Shown one piece after another: positions 27,108-38,700 of a DNA stretch of 64,000 nt. Position numbers and translations under genes: made by a program. Each line of letters opens with the position of its first letter. Position 1 is the first letter of the stretch. This DNA is from a virus, in IMG/VR virus record IMGVR_UViG_3300023174_000096, positions 1 to 64,000 of that record; one strand, given 5' to 3'. Below the pieces are notes generated by a model. It ran no database searches, was not told the DNA's origin, and saw nothing but the letters and a program-made list of their open reading frames with translations.

Positions 27108-27679
27108 GTGATCATTTCTGGACGTGCCCGTTGTGTGGCACTCCCTGTGAAAAGCTCTACAAGAACACAGACTTCTGGACGTGCCCGTACTGCCCCGCAT
27201 GGTCCGAACCCGGCGGCGGGAAGCGCATGGGACAGGTGTCTTCGTGGAGCCTCGCGGAGTGCCAACCGGGGGCGAAGAAGGTGATGGTCCCCGTGCGCGC
27301 GGGCACCGCTTGGCACTACGGCGACCACCTCGTGTGGCCCTTGGACGATTTCGTCCACGTCGGGCGGTCCCTTGAAGACGTGCTCGCCAAGGTCAAGAAG
27401 CGCACGGGCTCGGAGCCCCCACACCCCATGGTCGAGTACGTCCCGGCCCTCACCCTGCGGATCGGTGCCCTGTGCCGTAGGGGGCCGTCTCCCGCCCGGT
27501 ACGTCGGCGGCGGAAAAGCCTTGGCCGTGTCCGCACAGGACAGCGACCTCATGCTCGGAAATGCAAGCCCTCCCTCGGGCGGCGAAGATAATCTTCCCCT
27601 GCCCACCGCCCGTGAAGTTCTCCAACGGGCTGTGACACTGGCGACGGACGAAGAACTCGACGCACTTATCCAGAGGTGA
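27104..27679 (+). CDS. Zinc-ribbon protein, 191 aa
   Basis: 191 aa from GTG 27104. Residues ~6-35: WTCPLCGTPCEKLYKNTDFW then TCPYCPAW, a four-Cys zinc ribbon. A beta-rich middle and a helical C-terminus (AREVLQRAVTLATDEELDALI) follow. The start region appears copied from a cassette start, suggesting cassettes insert or excise at this junction. Confidence 0.72.
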   Translation: MSDHFWTCPLCGTPCEKLYKNTDFWTCPYCPAWSEPGGGKRMGQVSSWSLAECQPGAKKVMVPVRAGTAWHYGDHLVWPLDDFVHVGRSLEDVLAKVKKRTGSEPPHPMVEYVPALTLRIGALCRRGPSPARYVGGGKALAVSAQDSDLMLGNASPPSGGEDNLPLPTAREVLQRAVTLATDEELDALIQR

Positions 27680-27684
27680 CTGCC

Positions 27685-27942
27685 ATGACCCGTGAAGAAC
27701 TCGCTGAACGTGACCCCGACCTCCTGTTCGCAGACGGCTTCGACGAGGCGATCTTGGGCGTGGCCGAACGCTGCGGGAGCCCGCTGGTGGTCGTCTACGA
27801 CTACGCCAAGTGCTGCGAGATACTGGTGTCGCGCGACGGCATGAGCGACGACGAGGCCGTCGAATGGATGGAGTTCAACGTGGTGGGGGCCTACGCCGGG
27901 GACCGCACCCCGTGGTTCCTGCATGGGGCTCCAGAAATGTGA
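27685..27942 (+). CDS. Unknown 85 aa protein
   Basis: 85 aa, mixed alpha/beta: 'GVAERCGSPLVVVYDYAKCCEILVSRDGMSDDEAVEWMEFNVVGAYAG'. Small proteins with this 'VVYDY.KC.EIL...GMS.EEA.EW..FN..GAY.G..TP.F' pattern recur in phages and mobile elements; their role is not known to me. A GTG at 27676 overlapping the previous stop is an alternative start. Confidence 0.78.
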   Translation: MTREELAERDPDLLFADGFDEAILGVAERCGSPLVVVYDYAKCCEILVSRDGMSDDEAVEWMEFNVVGAYAGDRTPWFLHGAPEM

Positions 27943-27954
27943 ATGCGAAAAGCA

Positions 27955-27984
27955 TTGACATTCTGTTTGCGGGGTGGCATAGAT
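27955..27984 (+). promoter_or_regulatory. Sigma-70-type promoter
   Basis: TTGACA at 27955-27960, then 17 nt and CATAGA(T). It is followed by AAGGAG before ATG 28029. It is the only textbook host-type -35 that I notice in the window and it lies in a locally AT-richer stretch. Confidence 0.6.
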
Positions 27985-28028
27985 GTTTCCGCAACGTCCG
28001 CCGACTATCCCCCCCAAGGAGAATGTCC

Positions 28029-28538
28029 ATGTCTATCAACACACAATCCCTCGCAGAGATCCATCGTCAGGCCACCTCCCGTGTCGAGCAGCTTCGTGCT
28101 GACATCGAGGAGGCCCAGAAGCTCCTGAGCTCCTATGAGCAGGAGCTCACCCCCCTCCTCCAGATCATGAAGGTCACGGCCCCGCTGTCCCCGGAGCCCA
28201 AGGAGGAATCCCCGGTCCTGTCCCCCGCCGCACAGATGCGTGAGGCCGTGGAGGAAGTGCTGGAGACGGAAGGCCCTGCACAGGGCGTGGAGACGGTGAT
28301 CCCGTCCCGCCGTTACAGCCAGTACAAGCTAGCCCCCCGCTTCCGTCGCTTCCTCGACCGCTTCGGCAACAACGAGAAGGTCGAGCGTCGGGAGATCGCG
28401 GCGTGGTACCGCCGCGCCCTGAGCCCCGGCATGGCCGACAACTCCCTCTACGCGATGGTGAGCGAGATCACTCGCACGCTGGTCGCCAAGGGAATCCTCG
28501 CTCGTGAGGGCGAGGGCGTCTGGCGCATCGTCCGCTGA
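28029..28538 (+). CDS. Coiled-coil plus winged-helix-like protein
   Basis: 169 aa. Residues 5-45 form a coiled coil (SRVEQLRADIEEAQKLLSSYEQEL), then comes a Pro/Glu linker, then a C-terminal ~75-residue winged-helix-like domain (FLDRFGNNEKVERREIAAWYRRAL ... ITRTLVAKGILAREGEGVWRIV). Likely a dimeric DNA-binding regulator. It has its own sigma-70-like promoter and strong SD, unlike its neighbours, so it may be expressed at a different time. Confidence 0.75.
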   Translation: MSINTQSLAEIHRQATSRVEQLRADIEEAQKLLSSYEQELTPLLQIMKVTAPLSPEPKEESPVLSPAAQMREAVEEVLETEGPAQGVETVIPSRRYSQYKLAPRFRRFLDRFGNNEKVERREIAAWYRRALSPGMADNSLYAMVSEITRTLVAKGILAREGEGVWRIVR

Positions 28539-28569
28539 CCCCCGGTGACGGCAGGGGTATCATCGCAGG

Positions 28570-29148
28570 GTGCTGCCCCCCACCGTCATCGCCGCCGCGC
28601 TTCGTACCTCCGCGCCATTCCCCGGCGGTCCTGCCTTCGACCTCCTCTGCCAAGCCATCGCCAATGCCACGGTGACGTGGTTGCCCACGGGCGTGACCCT
28701 CACGGGTGTCACCACGGGTGTGGTAGGAGCGGGCACCGTCACAGGTGCTCTCGCCTTCGCCGGGACACCCCCGCTGGTGCTGGCAGCGATGTCTGCGCTT
28801 CCGGGACCGAACGCGCCCGCCCTCGCCACCACCCTCTCGGCGGGGCTCAACAGCGGGCTGGCGGGACTCACCTACGCTGGGGTGAGTACAGGCGTGGGGA
28901 CGGGCACGGACGTGTCTCGGGTGGTTAGCGCCAACATCCCCGCCCTCGCCCAAGTTCTCCGCACCGCCCACAGCGCCCTGTGCGCCGCCCAAGGTGGGAC
29001 GGGATCGACCGTGCCCGTCTTCTACGATGCCCTCGCAGCGGGCATTGCCACCGTGGTGATCACGGGCACGGGACTCGGTGCAGTCGCCCCTACCGGGCCG
29101 CTCGGGCCAAGCTCGTCGGTGGGGGTGTCCACCTCAGTTCCCGTGTGA
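28570..29148 (+). CDS. Putative virion protein, Gly/Ala/Thr/Val-rich
   Basis: 192 aa from GTG 28570. A low-complexity beta/alpha alternation ('VTLTGVTTGVVGAGTVTGALAF', 'VVITGTGLGAVAPTGPLG') as in many small structural proteins of large myoviruses. Located just before the giant structural gene. No enzymatic motif. Confidence 0.7.
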   Translation: MLPPTVIAAALRTSAPFPGGPAFDLLCQAIANATVTWLPTGVTLTGVTTGVVGAGTVTGALAFAGTPPLVLAAMSALPGPNAPALATTLSAGLNSGLAGLTYAGVSTGVGTGTDVSRVVSANIPALAQVLRTAHSALCAAQGGTGSTVPVFYDALAAGIATVVITGTGLGAVAPTGPLGPSSSVGVSTSVPV

Positions 29149-29151
29149 CCG

Positions 29152-29739
29152 TCAGAGGACTTCTGGCTTGACCGTGACCAAGATGTAGTTGAGGGCGAGG
29201 TAACTGGCGAGGGCGTGGATCAGTCGGGCGCACCGTTCAGCATCCACCGGGGGCTCGTAGTATGTCGCGCTGAATTCCAGCGTGGCCCCCTTTGAGGCAT
29301 GGTGCCACCCCCCGTGCCCTTCCAGAAGCCCTCCCGCCCTCGCGGCAGCGGCCACTTCGCAGAGGGCGGGCCACCCGGATGGCTTAGGGTGGGAACTGCT
29401 GAGATCGTATCTGTCGTGCGAGAGGGCACCCAGAAGCACCTCGACTTGGTGCTTCAGAGTCTTGGCCTCCGAGAGGAGATAAGCCGTGGTCGTGCAGCCT
29501 CGGCGCATCCATTGTGGGGCGGCGTTCCCGTAGTGCTGGGTTTCGACCAGCCAGTTGATCTCGCGTTCGTAGTGCTTCCTCGGCACCAAGAACTCGCCCT
29601 CCAACAGAGGGCTGCTGATGACTTTGGCCTCAAGGAGGTCCAGCGGGAATTCCCTGCGGGCGACCTCGGCCATCACCCCTTCCCATGTGTAGGCGTGGCG
29701 CGGTGTCGGGACCGTGTGTGATGTCGTCGCTCGCGGCAT
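29152..29739 (-). CDS. Unknown 195 aa protein
   Basis: 195 aa from ATG 29739; helical, no recognised motif ('RKHYEREINWLVETQHYGNAAPQWMRRG'). A single minus-strand gene embedded between plus-strand virion genes, with a mirrored GCGTAA element shared with the giant gene, so possibly regulatory or morphogenetic. Confidence 0.7.
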   Translation of the reverse strand: MPRATTSHTVPTPRHAYTWEGVMAEVARREFPLDLLEAKVISSPLLEGEFLVPRKHYEREINWLVETQHYGNAAPQWMRRGCTTTAYLLSEAKTLKHQVEVLLGALSHDRYDLSSSHPKPSGWPALCEVAAAARAGGLLEGHGGWHHASKGATLEFSATYYEPPVDAERCARLIHALASYLALNYILVTVKPEVL

Positions 29740-29747
29740 GAGCACGG

Positions 29748-29753
29748 TTACGC
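29748..29753 (-). promoter_or_regulatory. GCGTAA motif (minus)
   Basis: 8 nt before the start of 29152-29739; mirror partner of 29766-29771. Confidence 0.5.
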
Positions 29754-29765
29754 TCCGATCCCACG

Positions 29766-29771
29766 GCGTAA
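29766..29771 (+). promoter_or_regulatory. GCGTAA motif (plus)
   Basis: 9 nt before ATG 29781 of the giant virion gene. Confidence 0.5.
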
Positions 29772-29780
29772 GGTAACGCG

Positions 29781-32700
29781 ATGGGCAACTTCGACGGTCA
29801 GGTACTCCCGGGCGCACGCGCCTCGACCAGCAACGCCGACACCACGGGGGAGGTCTCCTCGGGCGTGTCCCGTGCGGTGTTCACTTCCACCACCCCGACG
29901 TACCCCACGGCGACGGCCACGGACATCAACGGTGCTCGGTACCGCGCCACGCTGAGTGAAAGCGGGCAGACCGTTGAGTATTTGCTCTGGGCGAACACCT
30001 CGGGACCGCTGACCGTCGCCCCCGGCACCGTATCCACCGATGGGACGGTCGCCATCCCTACGGGCACGCTCACGGTCGGCGCGTACAAAGACGGCACGTC
30101 ACGTCTGGTGGTCACCGACAACGGCGGGGCGAACATCGTCTCGGTCACCGCCCTTGAGTTCAAGCAGGGCGGGACGACTTTGTTCGTTACAGCCCCCGGT
30201 GGCTTCACGTTTGATTCCACGTCAGGCACGATCAGCCTCAACACCCTCGTGGCAAGCGCCTCGCGGGGGGACGCCTTCCGGGCGACGTACATTGTCGGCC
30301 CCGCGACCTTCAACTGGACGCGCAACGATCCCAGTGCGACGCGCTTCGGCTGGAACGCGGCGCACCGCAAGTGGGAGCCCTACAAGGGCGGGGCAGTCAA
30401 GGACCTCGGGAAGCTGCTGTCGTCGGCGGGCTCCCGGTACACCCTGTCGCCCATCCCCACCACCCCCGTGGACGACTACCTCCCGGGCACGAACACCGTG
30501 GGCGAGTACGCCATGCTGCGCCTTGGGAGCTCTCCCGACGAGGCTTCTTACCCCGTGGTGACGGGGGTTTCGTACAGCGGCGTGAAGGTCGTCACCGACG
30601 ACGTGGCGACCCCCAGCTACAACTTCAACTCCGTGTCCCCGGCCCTCGCGGGCGTGATGGGCAACAACTCGGGGAAGATCGTATGGAACCCGGCGTTCGT
30701 TGCCGACCACGAGGGTGAGACCCTCTGGTACTCCCCAAGGGATTTCTCGGCCAAGAACGACGGGGTCGTCGGCCCCTTGGTGGACGGTTCTTGGTACACC
30801 GCCCCCGTCCCCGGCCCCCTCGACCGACCCGTCCTCCGTGTTGGTCAACGGGCACCCCTCACCGTCGTCACGGTCAACAACGAGACTGACCTCGCGGCGC
30901 TCACGGTCCCCCTCGGGAGTGCAGGTGTGGCCCTGTCCACGGGGCGCGTGAAGCTCGACCCCAACACCCCGCTGAAGGCCAACCCTGCTTCGCTGCTGTT
31001 CGACCCGGCGTACCTCAATGCGAGCCTTCGGTACGACGGCATCGCCCTCAACCGCTACCCGCAGTCGGTCCAAGCTCCCGTCTCCCTCACCCCTTCGGGC
31101 AACGACTACCTCATTCCCGCCGCCGTGGGGCTTCCCGGCACGGGCATCTCGGGACTCCTTCGGGTGCCCGATGGGACGGGCAACACTCCCGACCCCGCCC
31201 TCCCGGTGACCTACCGACCCGGCGCGTCGGGCTTGGTGAACGCGCTCACCCCCGGCTTCGGTGACGCCTACCTGTACACGGACGCGGGGCGCATCGCGAA
31301 GCTCGTCCCGGTCAACCTCGACGCAGACCTCCCCACGGATCTCTTCTCCCTCCCGCTGGACACGGCGTATGTCTCCCTCGACACGGGGCGCGTGCGAGTG
31401 GGCTACGCCCTCGCTCAGACGCTCGTCGGCAAGACGGTGTACTTCGTCCAAGCTGTCGTGACGCCCGCGCAGTACCCGGACACGGCGAGGGTGTTCTCAA
31501 GGGTGCGGGACACCTTCACCTTCGCGGGCACGGAGACCTTCACCTTCTCGGTGGACGGGGTGACCTTCACCTTCTCCCCCGCTGCTGGCACCGACATCCC
31601 CGCTGCCACGGTGGCGACGGCCCTCAACGCCATCATGGGCGCAGGTGGCTTCGCTGGAGTTCTCTCTGGCTACCTGTACATCGCCGCCCCCAATGCGTCG
31701 GGCGCGGTGGCCGTGGGCTTCAACGAGACCGGGTGCCGGGTGATGGGCTTCCCGCCCGGGTGGCGGGTGAGCAACCCCAGCGCGGGCACCAAGGACGCCA
31801 CGGACCCCAACTGGCTCGCGGACACGGGCCTGTCCTTGGGTGTCTCCCGCAGCCCCAACAACTTGGACGGATCGCAGCCCGCCACGGACGTGCGCGCCAC
31901 CTACCGGGTGACCGACGTGTCCCTGTCCGAATCTCTCTCCTCCGTCCCCTACCAACTCCTCGATTATCCTCCGCGCGAGGACATCGCGGGCTACGACGAC
32001 GGTGAGTTCTTCGCCCTGTCCGGGGTGGCCTCACCGAACACGGTGCGACTGAGCACCACGGTCAAGCCGTGGAAGGACGCCGTCTACCAGTTCGATCAGT
32101 CCCGCTTCGCTTGGCTGTCCAACTTCAGCTTCGCGGGGCAGGTGCAGTCGCCCGTGTCGGCCATTGACCTTGGCAACGCGGGGGTAGTGCCCAGTACGTT
32201 CTACCCCGCGATGGACGGGTACCTCAAGGTGTCGGCCAAGGGCGGGGCGGCGCAGTCCCTCACCCTCGGGACAGATTTCTTGGTGCCAGAGGGGTCGGGC
32301 ACGGCGCTGCTCATCGACCGCGTCGGGCCAGAGGTTCTCAACGGCTACCGTGGGAGCGTCACGGGCTCCACCCTCACGGACACCTCGGTGGACTTCACCA
32401 CCATCGCCCAAGTGGGCGACCGACTGAAGGTGACCTCGGGAGGCTCCACAGGCTCGTACACCGTGGCATCGTCCACGCCCACCACCCTCACCGTGGTGAA
32501 CCCGTTCCCCGTGGCCTCGACCGGGAACGTGTCGTGGGAGCTCTACCGTGGGGTGAACTACACGGACCCCACCAAGATCGACCCCTCGATCCTCGCGGAC
32601 GCCGTGTTCACGGAGTTCAACCACCTCGGAGGCGAGACCTTCAAGGTGCGCCTGTACACGTCCCTCGGCACGGCGGGCGGCACGCTCGACACGGTGGACC

Positions 32701-35700
32701 TCCCCACGGCCACGTCGGGGAGGGTGCTGACCGTCCGCTTCGGGACGACCGGGACGACCACCTCGCAACTGACGGTGCTCACCAGCACCGAACTTGGGGC
32801 GCTTGCCAACGGATCGCTGTTCGTCCCGACCACCAACCCCCGGTTCGCCACGGACAAGTTCTCCGTAGTGGTAGGCACCAAGGTGTTCGTGAACGGGGTG
32901 GACCTCCTGCCCGTCGCGAGCTTTTCGCCCACGATCCCGGCGAACCAGATCGAGTACCTCACCACCACGGGCGAGCTTGGGTTTGGGGCCACCGTGGAGG
33001 CGGACTACCAATCCGCCACGGTGGTCTACCGACAGGAAGTCCTCAACCCCGCCAACATCTCCCAAGGCACGGGTGAGATCTCGCCCTTCACGGGTGCCGT
33101 GGGTCTCAGCGCCACGGACATCGCGGCCAACACAGGCAGCACCGTCTACCTCGTGGATCTCCAGACCTACGAGGAGGTGTTCCTCAACCCGATCCTCGGG
33201 TCGTTCACCCTCCAGCGCCCGGTGAAGGCGGGCCAACTCGTCGAGGTGACCTACACCCGCGCCAAGCCCGACTCGGGCCTTCCCTACCCCAACGCGACCA
33301 CCCCGGAGGTTGTAACCGAGTTCCTCCCGGTGTTCATCCGTCGCGAGACGGCCACGCGGGTCAACCAACAGGTCTACTCGTTCAACGCGGGTGGGCGCAC
33401 CGTGGACACCGACGTGGAGCCCTCGGTGCTCGTCAACGCCAACCTCGTGTCCTACGGGGTGCCCAAGGGCGTCAACTTCAACTTCTCTGACAACACCTTC
33501 ACGCTCGTGAAGTCCGTGCTCGACCCGGCCACGCGGGTGCTCATCACCTATGCCGTGTACGAGGCCACGGGCGGGGAGACCAGCTACACGGTCTCCAAGG
33601 GTCCGGTGTGGAGGCCCCCGTTCCAGTTGAGGGCGAACACCACGTCCTTCGACCTCAAGGGCAACCGAACCTCGGAGCTCACGTCGGGTCGGATTCTCCG
33701 TCTGGGCAACTACCTCACCTACATCCAGAGCGCCGCTTACAACGGCACGACGAAGACGAAGGTTGAGATCTACCCCGCCCCCACCCGGGACGTGGGCTCG
33801 CTCGCTCCTTCAGATCCGCCCGTCAATCTCGTTACAGATCGGGCGATCACTCCGTTGGTGAATGGAGTGGTGACCGTGGCTGCGAACGGTCTGCTCCCCA
33901 AGCTCACGGATGCCTATGGGCTCGCCAGCGTGCCCAAGTTCCAGCCCGTCACCAAGGGCCAGAACGTCGTGCGCTTTGAGGGTGACCTGACGAAGTACGC
34001 CGTCACGGGTCACGTCATCGAGCTCTTCGGGATTCCCTTCCTCGTCGCCAAGAGTGACTTCGTGGAGGGTGCCTTCACCGACATCACCCTCGGGTCACCC
34101 TCGCCCGTGCAGATGGTGTGGACCAGCACCCTGCCGACCAGCACCGTCCGCATCTCCGTGCGCCCGATCTACCCCGTGGGCGCGACCACCTTCATCGGCG
34201 CAGGGAGCCTCGTCGGCACCGAGCCCTACGAGGTCGTCCTGTGCGAGGGGACCGCGCCGGGTGTGACCCTCACGGAAGGTCGAGACTACCAAATCGACCA
34301 GACGGCGGGCACGCTCACACTTCTGGAGCCCCGACAGACGGGAATGCCCACGGGCGCGTCCCTGCGGTTCTACCGCACCGTGCAGGACACCCTCGCCCCG
34401 TTCGTCTTCCAAGGCGTGGTGCAGTACCCCCGGGTGGCGGCGAGCGCGGGCTTCATCGACCCGCCCAGCGAGGCCAACGGAAGGCTGGGGGCCACCCTCA
34501 CTGCCACCTACACCTTCGACTCGCCCGACAGCTTCTATGCCCGGTCGCTACCGCTTCCCTCGTACATCACGGAGACGGCGCGGAGCATCGTGCAAGGGGT
34601 CACCCGCAAAGCAGCGGGCACGAACCCCTCGGTGGGTGGGTTCCCCAAGAACTCCCCGTCCACGCAGGGCACGGCGGGCTTGGTGTCGGAGCGCCAAGAC
34701 TTGGTGTCCCGCGACCGGGTCACCCGTACTTTCCTTCGCTACTACAACGGGATCATCACCTCGTTTGAGCAGGTGCTTGAGACCATCAACGGCAACCCCG
34801 TGGGCGACCGCGATGGCAAGCTCCGTCTCTGGATGGGGATGGGGGACAAGTGGACGCCGCCGGGGTACGAGGACGGGATCACCGGGGCGGTCAATCCCCG
34901 CAACGTCTGGAACGAAGTCTGGAACGGCTTCCGCACCTCGCCCATCGCACTTCTCCCAAGCGACCCCATCGTCAGCCCCTACGGCGCGAGCCTCACGGGC
35001 GGGGCGCTCACCGGGACCGCCCTGTCCGCGAGCGCCCTCGGCCAGCTACAGGGCCTTCAGTACCGAGCCATCAAGAACGACGTGGACGACGTGGTGCTCA
35101 ACGGGCTCACGGGCACCACCGTGGCCCTCTCGGGCATCATCCGGTTCAAGGTCACCTCCTACGGGGTGTACCGGGGGCTGTCCCAGCCTTCGGCCTTCTC
35201 GCGGCTGTTCCCTGAGAGGGCCGACGCTTTCACCACCACCGACCCCGGCATTGGTTACAACCCGACCACGGGCTCCGTAGGGGTGTACAGCTACGGGAAG
35301 CTGGACCTCGACCTCTTCGGGAGTCCCCCGTCCATCTCGTTTCAGTCCACCACGGGGAACTCCATCGCGCGGTTGGCCAACCCCGTGCGCGGGAACATCA
35401 CGTCGGTGCTGGGCGCGACGGTCCAAGACCGCCTCGCGCGGGCGCGCATCCTCGCCTACTACCCCAACGGAGTCTCGGGTGTTCCGGGTGCCTCCGGGCG
35501 TCCTGTGTTTGTCGCCACGGTGCTCCCGCTCGACAAGTTCCCGCTGCTCCCCAACGGCCAGCCCGACACGGCGAAGCTCGTGGCAGGAGCGGGCATCTCG
35601 GGCCTGTACGACCTGACCAGCGGCGACCCCGACCTCCACACCCCGCCGTTCAACCCCGGCGACCAGCTAGCCCTCGGCACCCCCGATGGCACGGGGTACT

Positions 35701-38700
35701 CCGTGGGGTGGACGGGCGCGACGGTGACCGTCAACGGCAACCCGGTGTTCCCCGGCGTGTTCGTGGACTCGGTCATTCAAGGGTGTTACCTCACGGTCAA
35801 GAGCTACAGCGCCGCGAACAACTTCGTCCCGGTCCTCAACCCCGCGACCTTGGTGCGGCTCACCTCGGGCAACACGGGCACGACCCTCACGGCGGAACGC
35901 GGCGACACCCTCTTCGTGGTGCCCACCACCGGGGCCTTCACCGCCATCGCCTCGCCCCCCGCGTCGGCGCTCACCCCGACGCAACTCCAGACCTTCACGG
36001 CCAGCCTCCCGGGCTACCGGGTGGGGACCGACGTGGACCTCGACGGGCGCGCGGGCGCACTGGTGGACGCAACCCTGCCGTCGTTCAGCGACCCGACGAT
36101 CTTCGGGCTGAAAGAAATCACCGGGCAGCGACCGCCCTCGCCCCTCCGCAACCTCCAAGCGCGGGTGACCTTCCAGAACGGGGATGTCTCTCCGTCGAAC
36201 ATCCCCGCCCTGCGGGGGCTGTCCCGTCTCGACTCGGGCGACTACTCCCTGCCCTACTACCAGATCGGCCCCACGGAGCTTTCCGTGCTGGGGGACACCT
36301 TCCCGCTGGGCATCGCGGTCGTCGGCGCGGAATCCCCCAACCCGCCCGTGGGCAACCCTGCGCCCACCGGATTTGCCGACTACTCGGTCGAGGCCGTCTA
36401 CCCCGACGAGATCCTCGGCAACGGTGGCTTTGTCTCGGCCACCGACCCGACCAATCCTGCGACCCTCAAGGGGACGGTGGCGCTCAACCCCGGGTACGTC
36501 TCCCACACGGGCACGGGTGACGTGAAGCCCTACGACATCGTGTACGTCCAAGAAGGGACGGGCGGGGGATCGTTCCCTGCCGGGGCGACGGGCATCCGCA
36601 CCGTGGGCGCGGTGAACTACGCGGCGAACGTCATTGAACCGCCCCGGTTCGTGACCCGCACGTCTCCCGGTGCAGGGTCTTCGGTCCTCGTGGAGAACAT
36701 CCAAGCGTGGATTGACCCCTCGTACCTCACGGGCATGACGGTGAAGGAAGACACCAACGTCATCGCCCCCAACGTCCGCACGACCTTCACGCTCACGGGT
36801 GTCCCCACCTCGGAGATGGTGTTCGACAACGGCACGGGCGGTGGGGTGCTGCCGACACCCGTGGGCGGGTTCAACGACTACTTCACGGTGGGCAACAAGC
36901 CCAACAAGATCCGGCTGAAGCTCACCAAGAACTCGACTGGGAATCTCGTGACGGCTTCCAGCGTGGTGCTGGAACTCACCTCTCAGAACCCCAACATCAC
37001 CCTGTGCGGGTTCAGCGTATCGGGAGACAACGGCACAACCCCCCAAGGCGGCACCGCGTACTTCCTCACCCAGCAGATCGTGGTGGATACCGGGGCTCCC
37101 TTCTTCAACTTCCCTGCCTTCGGCACCCCCACCACACCCGCACCGGGGGTGACCGAGATCGGGCCGATGAACGTCGGCATCGATGCTGACTCGGGGAACT
37201 CAGTATCGGGTGGGACGGAGACCCTGTACGTCGGTGACGACCGCCTCACCCTGTACGGCCCCATCGACACCCGCACGGCACGGGCGCGAGGGGCGACCAC
37301 CCCGGGGGGCACCTCCATCGAGTGCCGCCTCACCACCCGTGGCTTTGAGGCGGGCATCTTCGACTCGACCTTGGGAATCACATCGGCCTTCTCGACGCTG
37401 AACGAGATCACAGAAGTGAACGGCGGCACGGCCCTCACCTTCGCCCCCCGTGCGGGTATCACCCCCTACGGGGTGGGCACGTTCACAGCCCCCGGCGTCG
37501 GCACCCTCAAGGTGATGGCCTACGAGGGGCACGGGAACACCCCGATCAACGGGACGGACGTGACCTACAGCGCCGCCCCCTCGTCTCGCCAAGACGAGAG
37601 CGGCCCGATCCTGCTGACGGACGCCCTCTCCGACCGTGTGGACAACCCCCCGTATACGTCACTGGTCAACTTCGCGCCGCGCATCGTGGACAGGTTCGTG
37701 GTGGACACCGCAGCGGTGACGCGCGGGCTGATGTCCCGGGTCCTCCCGGGGGATATCGTCACCGCCAAGAACTCCAGCCTTTCCTACCCGCTGCCAAGGG
37801 CCAATACCAAGGCGGGCACGCACCTCGTCCGCGCCGTGCTGGTCCCTACACTGGGGTTCACCTACGAGACCCGCGAGACCTTCACCACCCCGGACACCAA
37901 CGGTGCCTACGGTGACGGCTGGATGCCCTTCACCTTTCCCACGGTGACGGGGTTCAACCTCGGGACGCTCACCCTCGCCGTGTCGGACATCGCCCAGCTA
38001 CCTGCGATCAGCGGGTGGCTCGATGCCCCGGTGACCCAGACACACGTCTTCCCGGCCACGGGGAGGGTGTATGTGATCGCGAACGAATCGGGGCTGAACA
38101 GCACCGTTACGGCGGTGTTTCAAGACTCCGTGGTGAGCGCCGACTACACCAGCTTCGACCCTTCGACCAAGAAGTTCTCGGGGCTGGCGAACTTCCAAGA
38201 CGCGCTGGGGGCGATCCTCACCGCCGCGCAGTTCAACAACATTGTCGCGGCGGGCATGAAGGTCTCTGGCTTCACCCTCCTCCCGATGGCCCCCCACAGC
38301 GACGCCATCCCCGCGAACCTTCCGGGGTATACCAGCGTCGCCGCCCCCATCTCAGTGTTTGGCATCCGTCAACTGCGCGTGTCCCGCGACGTGAGCGGTG
38401 TTACCTACACATGGAACGCCGACGTTTCGGGTGACCTGACGGGACCGGGCTCGACCGTATCCGTGTACCAGCGGTTGAAGGTGAGTAGCGCGTCGTTCGT
38501 GACCTCCCTCGACCTCGCCGTGTACGACGAAGTGCCCGGTGGGATCGAGATCGACCTCACCACCCCGCAGTGGGAGAGCCTCCACAAGCCCGTGGGCGCA
38601 CCCTTCGTGCCCACGGGCACGCAGTGCATCCTCCCGGGTGACCGCTGGGCGATTGACTACTCGGGCGCAGCGGGCATCTACGTCGAGCCGTCCTTCCCAC

